22,345 bases of DNA from an uncultured bacterium (GTDB lineage: Bacteria; Bacillota; Clostridia; Christensenellales; QALW01): positions 1 through 22,345 of the forward strand of contig CAJMLN010000035.1 of NCBI GenBank assembly GCA_905214315.1, in the 5' to 3' direction. Each line of letters opens with the position of its first letter. Within the stretch, counting starts at the first letter, position 1. The position numbers and the translations under genes are program-made. Positions 16,095-22,345 of this stretch are shown here, piece after piece. The notes under the pieces are model-generated. The model ran no database searches and had not been told where the DNA came from. It saw only the letters and a program-made list of their open reading frames with translations.

Positions 16095-17016
16095 CATACA
16101 CCTTCGCCGCAACGGCTAAAGCCGCCGCGTCACCTATATTTTCGCCTAAAGCAGGTACATCAATCCGGCAGACCGCAAGCGTTTGCGGAAGTGCTTCCTG
16201 CCTAAGAACTTCCCGCATGGGCTCTTCCAAAAGGTCCCGGCAGCGGGCAAACACACTGCCGATGAGTATCAACTCCGGATTCAGCAAATCCAGCACAACG
16301 GCCAATCCCGCACCCAGCTGCCGCCCGCATATGGCAAACGCTTCCTTTGCACAATCATCCCCAGCTCGTGCGGCTTGCGCTAAGGACGCGGCGGTAATTT
16401 TTTCAATCCCCTCCTGGCAGCAGAGCGGCTTTTCCCCCCGCTGCAAGGCTTCACGCGCCAATATTTTCCCTAATTCCGCCAAACCGCCGCCGCTGCAGAA
16501 GCCCTCAAAAGAACCCATTTTACCATATCCAACAGGACCGAATTTCTGCAGGCGGATATGCCCCAACTCGCCGGCAAAGCCATTCGCGCCGCTGCAGAGT
16601 CTGCCATTGCAGATGATACCGGCTCCCAAGCCCGTGCCAAAGGTCAAAAACAGCATATTCTGCGTACCTTTTCCGGCGCCGAACCGCCACTCGGCCATCG
16701 CGCAGGCATTCGCATCGTTGCGCAGGCCCGCGGGTACGCCGAACGCTTCCTCCAGCATGTCCTTTAAGGGAACCGCGTCCCAGCCCGGCAGGTTGGGCGG
16801 CGAAAGAATCACTCCGTTTTTCTCATCCAACGGCCCTCCGCAGCTCACGCCGATGGAAGCAAAATCCCGGCGTGCCTCCAGAATCAAAAAAATTTCCTGC
16901 AGTGTTTCCTCTTTATTCACCGTTGCAAAGCTTATTTTTTCCTGTATTTCTCCATTTTCTGTTCCAAACACTACGGCGCATTTAGTGCCGCCGATATCAA
17001 TTCCAGCATATTGCAT
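16078..17016 (-). CDS. ROK-family sugar kinase lacking the zinc cysteines
   Basis: Phosphorylates a free sugar with ATP. The 312-residue protein has the phosphate-1 motif GIDIGGTKCAVVFG (5-18), the GVSCGGPLD segment (56-64), the catalytic aspartate in RNDANACA (Asp101) and FGTGLGAGI (126-134). ELGHI is at 150-154. In most ROK kinases the next stretch is C-x-C-G-x-x-G-C, which binds zinc. Here it reads FGPVGYGKMGSFEGFCSGGG, with a single cysteine (C174), so that site is absent. ATG 17016 is chosen for the AGAGGTGG upstream; a longer frame to 17067 is AT-rich leader. The short 3' overlap with the isomerase gene and its place as first gene mark it as head of the operon. With no N-terminal HTH it is an enzyme, not a ROK repressor. 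Confidence 0.88.
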   Translation of the reverse strand: MQYAGIDIGGTKCAVVFGTENGEIQEKISFATVNKEETLQEIFLILEARRDFASIGVSCGGPLDEKNGVILSPPNLPGWDAVPLKDMLEEAFGVPAGLRNDANACAMAEWRFGAGKGTQNMLFLTFGTGLGAGIICNGRLCSGANGFAGELGHIRLQKFGPVGYGKMGSFEGFCSGGGLAELGKILAREALQRGEKPLCCQEGIEKITAASLAQAARAGDDCAKEAFAICGRQLGAGLAVVLDLLNPELILIGSVFARCRDLLEEPMREVLRQEALPQTLAVCRIDVPALGENIGDAAALAVAAKVYDEKNR

Positions 17017-17073
17017 ACAACCACCTCTTTGAATATTATAAAAAAAATTCTTTCCCGTTTCCACCAAAAATTT

Positions 17074-17097
17074 AGGAAAATTCCTTAAATATTTAAG
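17074..17097. repeat. Two abutting palindromes in the divergent promoter region
   Basis: AGGAAAATTCCT (17074-17085) is a perfect 5-2-5 inverted repeat and CTTAAATATTTAAG (17084-17097) a perfect 14-base palindrome; they share two bases. They lie between the ROK operon and the AraC gene, immediately upstream of the AraC -35, so they are plausible operators. Which protein binds them is not known. Confidence 0.5.
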
Positions 17098-17104
17098 ATT
17101 TTTA

Positions 17105-17132
17105 TTGAAATTATTGTTTTTTGCGATATAAT
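17105..17132 (+). promoter_or_regulatory. Promoter of the AraC-family gene
   Basis: TTGAAA (17105-17110), 16 bases and TATAAT (17127-17132). The palindrome pair ends 8 bases before the -35, a position suited to control of both directions. Confidence 0.75.
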
Positions 17133-17161
17133 TATTTTATAAAACAATGGAGGGATCCTCA

Positions 17162-17938
17162 ATGCAAAAACAACGGCTAAAGAAAGAAGAGTATATCGGT
17201 AGGGGAAAACACCTGAATGTTGCACGCCGATATGCAAAAACTTTTCCGCTACATGCGCACGATTACTTTGAGCTGGAAATCATTTTGGAGGGCCGCGGAA
17301 TTCATCAGCTCAACGGCACGGAGTATCCTCTTAAAAGAGGATGCATCTATATAATAAGCCCTGCTGACTTTCATAAGGTAACCGTACAGGAACCGCTTCT
17401 GCTATGGAATATTACCTTCGATGAATCACTGCTCTCTTCCGCGCAAATGCAGGCCCTGCTGTTAAAAAAAGAATCCTGCTGTCTTCTCACAGAACAAGTC
17501 TTACAAAAATTAGATACCGCATCCGGACTGTTATTACAGGAATACTGCAGCGGCACACATATTCAGCCCCTGATGGATTATATTCTCTCCCTCATTTTAG
17601 AAGATACTCCCCCAGTGAATGAACTTTCCACCGTACGAAAAGCCATGCTTTTTGCCCAGACGCATTTTCGTGAAAATCCCTCTCTGCGGACGGCTGCCGC
17701 CCAAGTATGCCTTTCCCCGGTATATTTCGGCAGTCTGTTCAAAAAATCCGTGGGGCAATCTTATACGCAATACCTTAACAGCTGCAAGGTAAACTGTGCT
17801 AAAATACTGCTGGAAGATCATCTTTCCGTAACTGAAGTCTGTTTTGCCTCAGGGTTCGGCTCACTTTCCAACTTTTTACAGGTATTTCGTCAGTATACCG
17901 GGCTTTCCCCACAGCAATATAAAATGTGTAAAAAATAA
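17162..17938 (+). CDS. AraC-family transcriptional regulator
   Basis: A probable sugar-responsive activator of the divergent kinase-isomerase-glycosidase operon. The 258-residue protein has an N-terminal cupin sensor domain (about 20-95; FPLHAHDYFELEIILEG, then GTEYPLKRGCIYIISP and FHKV). A C-terminal double helix-turn-helix spans about 160-258, with RTAAAQVCLSPVYFGSLFKKSVG as the first and SVTEVCFASGFGSLSNFLQVFRQYTG as the second unit. ATG at 17162 is preferred because GGAGGG lies 7 bases upstream; the ATG at 17147 overlaps that ribosome site. The inducer cannot be told from sequence. Confidence 0.9.
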   Translation: MQKQRLKKEEYIGRGKHLNVARRYAKTFPLHAHDYFELEIILEGRGIHQLNGTEYPLKRGCIYIISPADFHKVTVQEPLLLWNITFDESLLSSAQMQALLLKKESCCLLTEQVLQKLDTASGLLLQEYCSGTHIQPLMDYILSLILEDTPPVNELSTVRKAMLFAQTHFRENPSLRTAAAQVCLSPVYFGSLFKKSVGQSYTQYLNSCKVNCAKILLEDHLSVTEVCFASGFGSLSNFLQVFRQYTGLSPQQYKMCKK

Positions 17939-18062
17939 AACAGCCCTCTCCGACTGCACCATTTTTCCCAGACTAAAAAACAAAGGATTCTGCTTTTTTG
18001 TATTTGTAAAACTATAACAAAATAAAAAGGAATAGAACACGAAAATAAAAATGAAAGAAAAA

Positions 18063-18560
18063 ATGATTCAAAATTTTGAAGCTTATTGAAAGGACAGAAA
18101 AACACAGCAACTTAAAATATATAAGAAACATCTGGAGATTTTTGAATTTCTGTGTTCAAAGCAAGCTGTGTAAGGTTCTTATATTGAAATAAGCGTATGA
18201 TTGCAAAACAGTATGCCTTGTCAAGCATGGATTCTATGTTAGCATCCTTGAATTGTTTTCTGTATTTTTCAGGATTGGACCTGCAGTGTATGCGGCAGCT
18301 GTGCTCACCAGTAAGCTATATTGTCCGGAAGAAAAAGAATTGACAAGGGTCAAATAGGAAAGACTGCTCCGTACAGTGCAGCAAAAGGCCGCAAAAAACC
18401 TATTACTGCAATATACGCCTTAGTGAACTTGCCTATATCTCAGCGGAAAAATAGCTTTCACCTTAAAGGGAAGGTTATTTTTAGCCTCCTGCAGAAATCA
18501 GCGACAAAATATAACCGCAAGGAAACCGCACGCGTTAACTCTTTTCCAAAGTCCATTCTT
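18063..18560 (+). pseudogene. Decayed tyrosine recombinase (integrase)
   Basis: Pieces of one protein appear in order but in different frames and with stops. MIQNFEAY starts at 18063, followed by an in-frame TGA and then KGQKNTAT. KYIRNIWRFLNF (18115-18150) is in another frame. MIAKQYALSSMDSMLASLNCFL starts at 18197, KLYCPEEKELTRVK (18313-18354) ends at TAG with ERLLRTVQQK after it, and IRLSELAYISAEK starts at 18413. These fit the N-terminal core-binding domain and the beginning of the catalytic domain (R-x-S-E-L, catalytic arginine) of tyrosine recombinases frequent in Clostridia. The remainder of the catalytic domain (H-x-x-R, tyrosine) is not found. It is not functional as a protein and marks an old mobile-element insertion. 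Confidence 0.72.
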
Positions 18561-18605
18561 CCGATTTCCGCCGGAATATCAAATACGTTTTTTTCCGTAT
18601 CAAAT

Positions 18606-18662
18606 AAAAAAGGTCCTGGGGTATTTTTCTTTCGAAAAATACCCCAAAATCAGACCTTTTAG
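18606..18662 (-). terminator. Long two-part hairpin, terminator of the high-cysteine gene
   Basis: Inner stem GGGGTATTTTT (18618-18628) with AAAAATACCCC (18635-18645) is a perfect 11 bp. Outer stem AAAAGGTC (18608-18615) with GACCTTTT (18653-18660) is a perfect 8 bp, separated by short asymmetric bulges. On the minus strand it ends GGACC followed by a run of six T, so it works best for minus-strand transcription from the high-cysteine gene. On the plus strand the tail is only TTTT. Confidence 0.7.
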
Positions 18663-18774
18663 CATGAAAGAGAAATAAATTATTCCTTAGTATATTTCTT
18701 TATTCTGTATCACTGCTCCGAAAAATTCTTTTTAAACCCTGGAGCATATTGTTATTATGTGCAGCAAAAATTTT

Positions 18775-18990
18775 TTAGCAGCCGCAGCCGTTGTTATTTC
18801 CGCAGCCATTGCCGCAGTCACCGCAGCAGCAGCAAAGCAGAATCAGGATAATGATCCAGCAGCAGTTGCCGTCACCGCCAAATCCACCGCAGCCATTATT
18901 GCCGCCGCAGCAGAAAAGGATGATAAGAAGAATGATCAGCCAGGTGCAATCATTGTTGCCGCACTCGTTTCTGGAAAAGAATCCGCCCAT
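18775..18990 (-). CDS. Small high-cysteine protein (chorion-class HCB-like)
   Basis: A 71-residue protein of unknown function with 15 cysteines, rich in Gly and Asn. It has two similar modules: a hydrophobic run (WLIILLIILF at 17-26, then CCGGNNGCGG) and a second (WIIILILL at 45-52, then CCCCGDCGNGCG). Clostridial genomes carry such proteins under the label chorion class high-cysteine HCB protein; whether they are spore, envelope or metal proteins is not established. ATG 18990 has AAAGGAG 8-9 bases upstream. The gene stands alone between a long terminator and the divergent sugar-ATPase gene. The GC-rich, CCGCAG-repetitive DNA contrasts with its AT-rich flanks; the other strand is also open but lacks a ribosome site. 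Confidence 0.72.
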   Translation of the reverse strand: MGGFFSRNECGNNDCTWLIILLIILFCCGGNNGCGGFGGDGNCCWIIILILLCCCCGDCGNGCGNNNGCGC

Positions 18991-19016
18991 AATAAAACTC
19001 CTTTTTAACAAAAATT

Positions 19017-19033
19017 TGTAAGTACATCTTACA
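19017..19033. repeat. Inverted repeat upstream of the high-cysteine gene
   Basis: TGTAAG-N5-CTTACA, perfect 6-base arms, lies between the high-cysteine start codon and its probable promoter. It could be an operator or an RNA hairpin in the leader; no regulator can be assigned. Confidence 0.35.
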
Positions 19034-19037
19034 GTGA

Positions 19038-19065
19038 TATATTATGTCAGCGGCGCCAAAGTTGT
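19038..19065 (-). promoter_or_regulatory. Possible sporulation-type promoter of the high-cysteine gene
   Basis: Minus-strand CATAATATA (19046-19038) fits the CATAnnnTA -10 of sigma-K-type promoters, with AC 17 bases upstream (19065-19064). A sigma-A reading (TTGTAA, 18 bases, CATAAT) fits about as well, so the sigma factor is undecided. Confidence 0.28.
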
Positions 19066-19109
19066 TACAAACCGCTCCATGTGAAAATTGCTCAGGCTTT
19101 TTGTGCAGT

Positions 19110-19145
19110 TTGACAGTAGCGTCAAAATACAGAGCATGATACAAT
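19110..19145 (+). promoter_or_regulatory. Probable promoter of the sugar-ABC ATPase gene
   Basis: An extended -10 TGA-TACAAT ends at 19145, 30 bases before the start codon. A consensus TTGACA at 19110-19115 is 24 bases upstream, too far for normal -35 use, so the -10 carries the call. Confidence 0.45.
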
Positions 19146-19174
19146 GATAAAAAATAATTCGGGAGGACTGTTTT

Positions 19175-20296
19175 ATGGCAGGCGTTACTTTAAGACATAT
19201 CTATAAGGTATATCCGGGCGGTGTTACCGCTGTTAATGACTTTAACCTGGTAATTAAGGATAAAGAATTTATCGTTTTGGTAGGCCCCTCCGGCTGCGGA
19301 AAATCTACCACGCTTCGTATGGTGGCCGGCCTTGAGGAGATTACCGAAGGCGAACTCTTTATCGGCGATAAGCTGATGAACGACGTTGCCCCCAAAGACA
19401 GAGATATCGCAATGGTTTTCCAAAACTATGCGCTGTATCCGCATATGACGGTTTACGAGAACATGGCGTTCGGCCTTCGGTTGCGTAAAGTACATAAGGG
19501 CGAAATTGACAAAAAGGTTAAAGAGGCCGCCAAGGCGCTGGGTATTGAAGAATACTTGAACCGCAAACCCAAAGCGCTCTCCGGCGGACAGCGTCAGCGT
19601 GTTGCGTTAGGCCGTGCTATCGTGCGTGAGCCCATGGTTTTCTTAATGGACGAACCGCTTTCCAACTTGGACGCAAAACTGCGTGTACAGATGCGTACCG
19701 AAATCACCCGTCTGCATAAACGTTTAAATACTACTTTCATCTATGTTACCCACGACCAAACGGAAGCTATGACAATGGGTACCCGCATCGTTGTTATGAA
19801 GGATGGCTTTATTCAGCAGGTAGATTCTCCGCAGAACCTCTACGATTATCCCTGCAACAAGTTTGTGGCCGGTTTCATCGGTTCTCCGCAGATGAACTTC
19901 TTTGACGCAACGTTGATCAAAGAAGGCGACAACGTAATTGCGCGCTTTGGCGAAAACAAAGTAACGCTTCCTCAAACGATTGTTTCCAAGCTGACAGATG
20001 AAAGCTATATCGGTAAGGATGTTACCTTAGGAATCCGCCCTGACGATATCCATGACGAACAGGTATTCATCGAAGCACATCCTGAAGCAAAAATTAAAGC
20101 GCATGTAGATATTCTTGAAAAGCTGGGTTTTGAAACCTTAGTTTACTTAGAGATGGATGGCAAAGATGATAACGCCGTTGCCCGTGTCAACCCGCGTTCT
20201 ACCATTATGAGCGGCGATGACGTTGTACTTGCTTTAGATCCTTATCGCATCCAATTATTTGACAAGGATACCGAGGTAAGTATTTTAGATAACTGA
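19175..20296 (+). CDS. Sugar ABC-importer ATPase, MsmX/UgpC type
   Basis: Energises CUT1-class sugar importers from the cytoplasmic side. The 373-residue protein has Walker A GPSGCGKST (38-46), Q-loop VFQNYALYPHM, signature LSGGQRQRVALGRA, Walker B VFLMDEPLSNLD and switch histidine YVTHDQTEAM. A regulatory TOBE-type C-terminal domain (about 240-373) contains GIRPDDIH. GGGAGG lies 8 bases before ATG 19175. No permease or binding-protein gene is adjacent, as for B. subtilis MsmX, which serves several importers from a separate locus. It therefore probably supplies the transporter(s) feeding the glycosidases in this window. Codons look biased to the highly expressed type. A strong terminator follows directly. 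Confidence 0.93.
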   Translation: MAGVTLRHIYKVYPGGVTAVNDFNLVIKDKEFIVLVGPSGCGKSTTLRMVAGLEEITEGELFIGDKLMNDVAPKDRDIAMVFQNYALYPHMTVYENMAFGLRLRKVHKGEIDKKVKEAAKALGIEEYLNRKPKALSGGQRQRVALGRAIVREPMVFLMDEPLSNLDAKLRVQMRTEITRLHKRLNTTFIYVTHDQTEAMTMGTRIVVMKDGFIQQVDSPQNLYDYPCNKFVAGFIGSPQMNFFDATLIKEGDNVIARFGENKVTLPQTIVSKLTDESYIGKDVTLGIRPDDIHDEQVFIEAHPEAKIKAHVDILEKLGFETLVYLEMDGKDDNAVARVNPRSTIMSGDDVVLALDPYRIQLFDKDTEVSILDN

Positions 20297-20305
20297 TATA
20301 ATTTG

Positions 20306-20340
20306 AAAGCCCTCTGCTTGCGCAGAGGGCTTTTTTATTT
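20306..20340 (+). terminator. Strong intrinsic terminator after the ATPase gene
   Basis: GCCCTCTGC (20309-20317), loop TTGC and GCAGAGGGC (20322-20330) give 9 GC-rich pairs, extended by AAA/TTT, then TTTTTTATTT. On the minus strand the stem is followed by TTTCAAATT only, so it may stop the convergent alpha-galactosidase transcript less efficiently. Confidence 0.92.
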
Positions 20341-20367
20341 TTCTTTGTATGAAACAAATACAAAAAG

Positions 20368-22089
20368 CTATTTTACAAACACTATTCCGGCACGCGGTAC
20401 TATAAGCTCGTCTATCGCCTCCGGCCCAAAAACACCGCTTGCCTGCTCCTGCCCCATGCAATCTACGATTCGATAGTTCCTTCCCGTACAATTTTTAAAA
20501 TAAAGGCTTTGGCTTGCCGTACCGTTTACTACAGCAAAATCCGCATATGCACCGGCAATAACTGGCTGCGTATACACCGTAATTACCGCTTTATCTCCCA
20601 AGCTTGCGCAAACCTGGCTGTATCCTGCTTCCGGATTAGAAGCTGTAAGTTTGCCTTCTAATAAAACCTCTCGGTTCTGCCGCCAAAAAGAAAGATAATA
20701 AGAAAGCATACGCCGGTGGTCCTCCCGTAGGCGGTTCAGCCGCATGGAAATCTGCGGTACGCTGTAGAGCACGCTCACCAGCTGCATTGCCGCGCTCTCT
20801 GCCGAATCATCGTAATGCCACATCAGCATATCCGAATGAACGGCCGTTTTCCCGGAGGTCAGCCGAAGATTTACTACATCTCCACGGTTGCGCAGCGCAT
20901 CACCCGGACAGTCTGCTACACGCAGCATATTGCCGTACCGACGAATATTCGGCCCTACATAAGTTTGGCGGAACTCAAGCAAAACTTCCGGATTCTGCTG
21001 GTACAATACCTCTGTAACTTCCCGCATCAGCGCATCCACACCGTCCTCCAGAGAAGCATAATCCCGCCGGGGATCCTCTTCAATCGATTTTCCGCGCAGA
21101 ATAAAGGAATCAATAAAGTCCAGCTTTAAACCGTCCAATCCCCACGCTGCTACAGCTTCTTTATACGTCTTTACTAAGTACTGCCGCACCTGCGGATACC
21201 GCGGATCCAGCGCCCAAAAATCCCTTCCGTTACCGCTGCCGTCCAGCAGCATATCGCGAAATTGCTCATAGGCCGAAGAGTGAAGCCCTACAAAAGGCAC
21301 CGAATACCATAGCATCACCTTCATACCGATAGCATGAAGCTGGTCCACAAACGCCTTCATATCCGGTATTTTGGAAGAAGCCACCTTCCAATCGCCGCAA
21401 TAAGCATAGCCGCGGCTGTTATCCTCCGTCTGCCACCCGTCGTCAAGGATCACGGTCTCCATTCCCGCAGCCTTTGAGAGCCGGCACTCCTCTAAAATTT
21501 GTTCCCCGTCCAACAGTTGATGAAAGCTGTACCACAGGGAATCCATCGGCAGCTTTGCCGCATCCGGCACCGGGGCAGGCGCATAATAGTCTTTCTCCCA
21601 CCAGCTCACGACATCATAGATGCTGTCATAATACGGAATATCGCGCATATCCAGCCGCAAAACAGCCCGATACTCTTCTGCCGGCGTAGTGGGCAGTGTA
21701 AAGAACTCTACCGTACAATCGATACAGCCGTCCTCCTCACAAATGCCCGTAGCAATCGCCGTAGGCGTGGCCGCATCGGAAAGTGCGATGGTCAGCCGGT
21801 TCCTTCCCCCTAAGGAAAGCACACTTTGCAGGGGCATCCACGCCGCCAGCCTTGCCTCCGTACGGCGCTTACTCCAATTCGGGCCAAGATGGCGGGAATC
21901 CCGCAGGGAGGGACTCCATACGGAATAACAGTCCTTCGCCGGCATTTTCCAGGTAATTTTAAATTTCTGCGGCACGGCTCTTTCCTGCAGACGCATGACA
22001 ACCTCCGCATAAAAAATACCGTTTTCCCTTTTTTGATTCACCAATTCTATTTTTGCCTGCGGATTTCCTCCGCTGATTTCAAACTCCAT
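20368..22089 (-). CDS. GH36-type alpha-galactosidase
   Basis: A retaining glycosidase expected to release terminal alpha-galactose from imported oligosaccharides (raffinose type or galactomanno-oligosaccharides). After a beta-sandwich of about 170 residues the TIM barrel begins (SLWYSFHQLL, 184-193) with ETVILDDGWQ (211-220). The nucleophile motif is GLDGLKLDFID (Asp324) and the acid/base sits in LRVADCPGD (Asp393). A C-terminal beta domain ends the protein. At 573 residues it is shorter than the ~720-residue GH36 enzymes of Gram-positive bacteria, with a reduced N-terminal domain. ATG 22089 is used (GGGG about 8 bases upstream); GTG 22098 would add three residues. No signal peptide. The substrate is inferred from family only. 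Confidence 0.88.
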   Translation of the reverse strand: MEFEISGGNPQAKIELVNQKRENGIFYAEVVMRLQERAVPQKFKITWKMPAKDCYSVWSPSLRDSRHLGPNWSKRRTEARLAAWMPLQSVLSLGGRNRLTIALSDAATPTAIATGICEEDGCIDCTVEFFTLPTTPAEEYRAVLRLDMRDIPYYDSIYDVVSWWEKDYYAPAPVPDAAKLPMDSLWYSFHQLLDGEQILEECRLSKAAGMETVILDDGWQTEDNSRGYAYCGDWKVASSKIPDMKAFVDQLHAIGMKVMLWYSVPFVGLHSSAYEQFRDMLLDGSGNGRDFWALDPRYPQVRQYLVKTYKEAVAAWGLDGLKLDFIDSFILRGKSIEEDPRRDYASLEDGVDALMREVTEVLYQQNPEVLLEFRQTYVGPNIRRYGNMLRVADCPGDALRNRGDVVNLRLTSGKTAVHSDMLMWHYDDSAESAAMQLVSVLYSVPQISMRLNRLREDHRRMLSYYLSFWRQNREVLLEGKLTASNPEAGYSQVCASLGDKAVITVYTQPVIAGAYADFAVVNGTASQSLYFKNCTGRNYRIVDCMGQEQASGVFGPEAIDELIVPRAGIVFVK

Positions 22090-22144
22090 AAAAAACACCC
22101 CTTTTTATATGTTATTACCCTTTTATCAAACATAAAATACCGCG

Positions 22145-22345
22145 TTACGGCGCCTGACAGTATTCCTCAAAGAGATCGTTCGGCGTGCATTCCAGAATAT
22201 CACAAAGCGCCTTTAAATTTTCAAACTTAATACTTTTGGTTTGATTATTGATGATCTTATTGAAATTCTGATAGCTCAGTCCCAGCTGAATATACAGCCA
22301 ATACTTTGTTTTTCCCTTTTCCTTTAAAATTTCATAAATGCGCAG
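22145..22345 (-). CDS. Small Cro/CI-type HTH regulator, start beyond right edge
   Basis: The 66 visible residues (LRIYEILKEKGKTKYWLYIQ onward, ending CQAP) form a complete five-helix Cro/CI-like DNA-binding domain of the short YozG/HTH_26 kind. IQLGLSYQNFNKIINNQTKS carries the HTH and ENLKALCDILECTPNDLFEEY closes the fold. Such proteins are usually about 70 residues, so only a few N-terminal codons are missing. The stop at 22145 is 55 bases upstream of the alpha-galactosidase start, in the same direction, so the two may share a transcript; no terminator is seen between them. The role may be regulation of the galactosidase, which is an inference from position. Confidence 0.8.
   Translation of the reverse strand: MRIYEILKEKGKTKYWLYIQLGLSYQNFNKIINNQTKSIKFENLKALCDILECTPNDLFEEYCQAP

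Noticed and set aside
17035..17067. TATAAT as the ROK operon promoter
   Set aside because: A minus-strand TATAAT at 17040-17035 would start transcription at the ribosome site, and no -35 lies at 16-18 bases (TTGGTG is 21 away); the true promoter could not be fixed.
18775..18970. CRISPR-like or tandem repeat array
   Set aside because: The repeated GCCGCAG/GCAGCA units are irregular and are explained by Cys/Gly codon runs in the small protein.
18757..19008. Plus-strand Ala-rich open frame over the high-cysteine gene
   Set aside because: It is the complement of CCGCAG-type repeats, has no ribosome site and a low-complexity product; the minus-strand gene has AAAGGAG and a recognised family pattern.

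Overview
The window looks like chromosomal DNA of a Gram-positive anaerobe of class Clostridia, probably a gut Lachnospiraceae- or Oscillospiraceae-type organism. This is an inference. It rests on strong AGGAGG-type ribosome sites, a class 1B (PyrD/PyrK) dihydroorotate dehydrogenase, a PyrR-type RNA attenuator, a CarD-like regulator, a DUF1292 protein, a small high-cysteine protein of a type annotated in clostridia, and remnants of a tyrosine recombinase resembling a common clostridial family.

Region 1 (1-9410, minus strand) is a tightly packed de novo UMP operon read as pyrC-carA-carB-pyrK-pyrD-pyrF-pyrE-pyrB, with pyrB cut by the left edge. Together the genes encode every step from glutamine, bicarbonate and aspartate to UMP. 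Most junctions overlap by 4-19 bases. A TTGACT-N17-TATGAT promoter is followed by a roughly 140-nt leader. That leader holds a CAGAGA-hexaloop hairpin, an antiterminator strand and an intrinsic terminator just upstream of pyrC. This is the full layout of a PyrR-controlled attenuator, although pyrR is not in the window.

Region 2 (9410-13150) holds a divergent MATE exporter, a CarD-like regulator preceded by a terminator-like leader hairpin, and on the minus strand a DUF1292 protein followed by a membrane-anchored metallophosphoesterase.

Region 3 (13111-17938) is a sugar-catabolic module. A minus-strand operon encodes a ROK sugar kinase, a GmhA-type phosphoheptose isomerase (SIS domain) and a GH2 beta-mannosidase-like enzyme, closed by an intrinsic terminator. 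A divergent AraC-family regulator lies beyond two adjacent palindromes. All proteins lack signal peptides, so the substrate must be imported by a transporter outside the window.

Region 4 (17939-19170) is gene-poor. It contains a decayed tyrosine recombinase, a long hairpin terminator and a 71-residue protein with 15 cysteines.

Region 5 (19175-22345) has an MsmX/UgpC-type sugar-ABC ATPase, a GH36-type alpha-galactosidase on the opposite strand, and a partial Cro/CI-type small HTH regulator at the right edge. A beta-mannosidase-like enzyme, an alpha-galactosidase and a sugar-transport ATPase would suit galactomannan or other plant or host glycan use. The kinase plus authentic GmhA-type isomerase also allows a different and more speculative route, heptose salvage.
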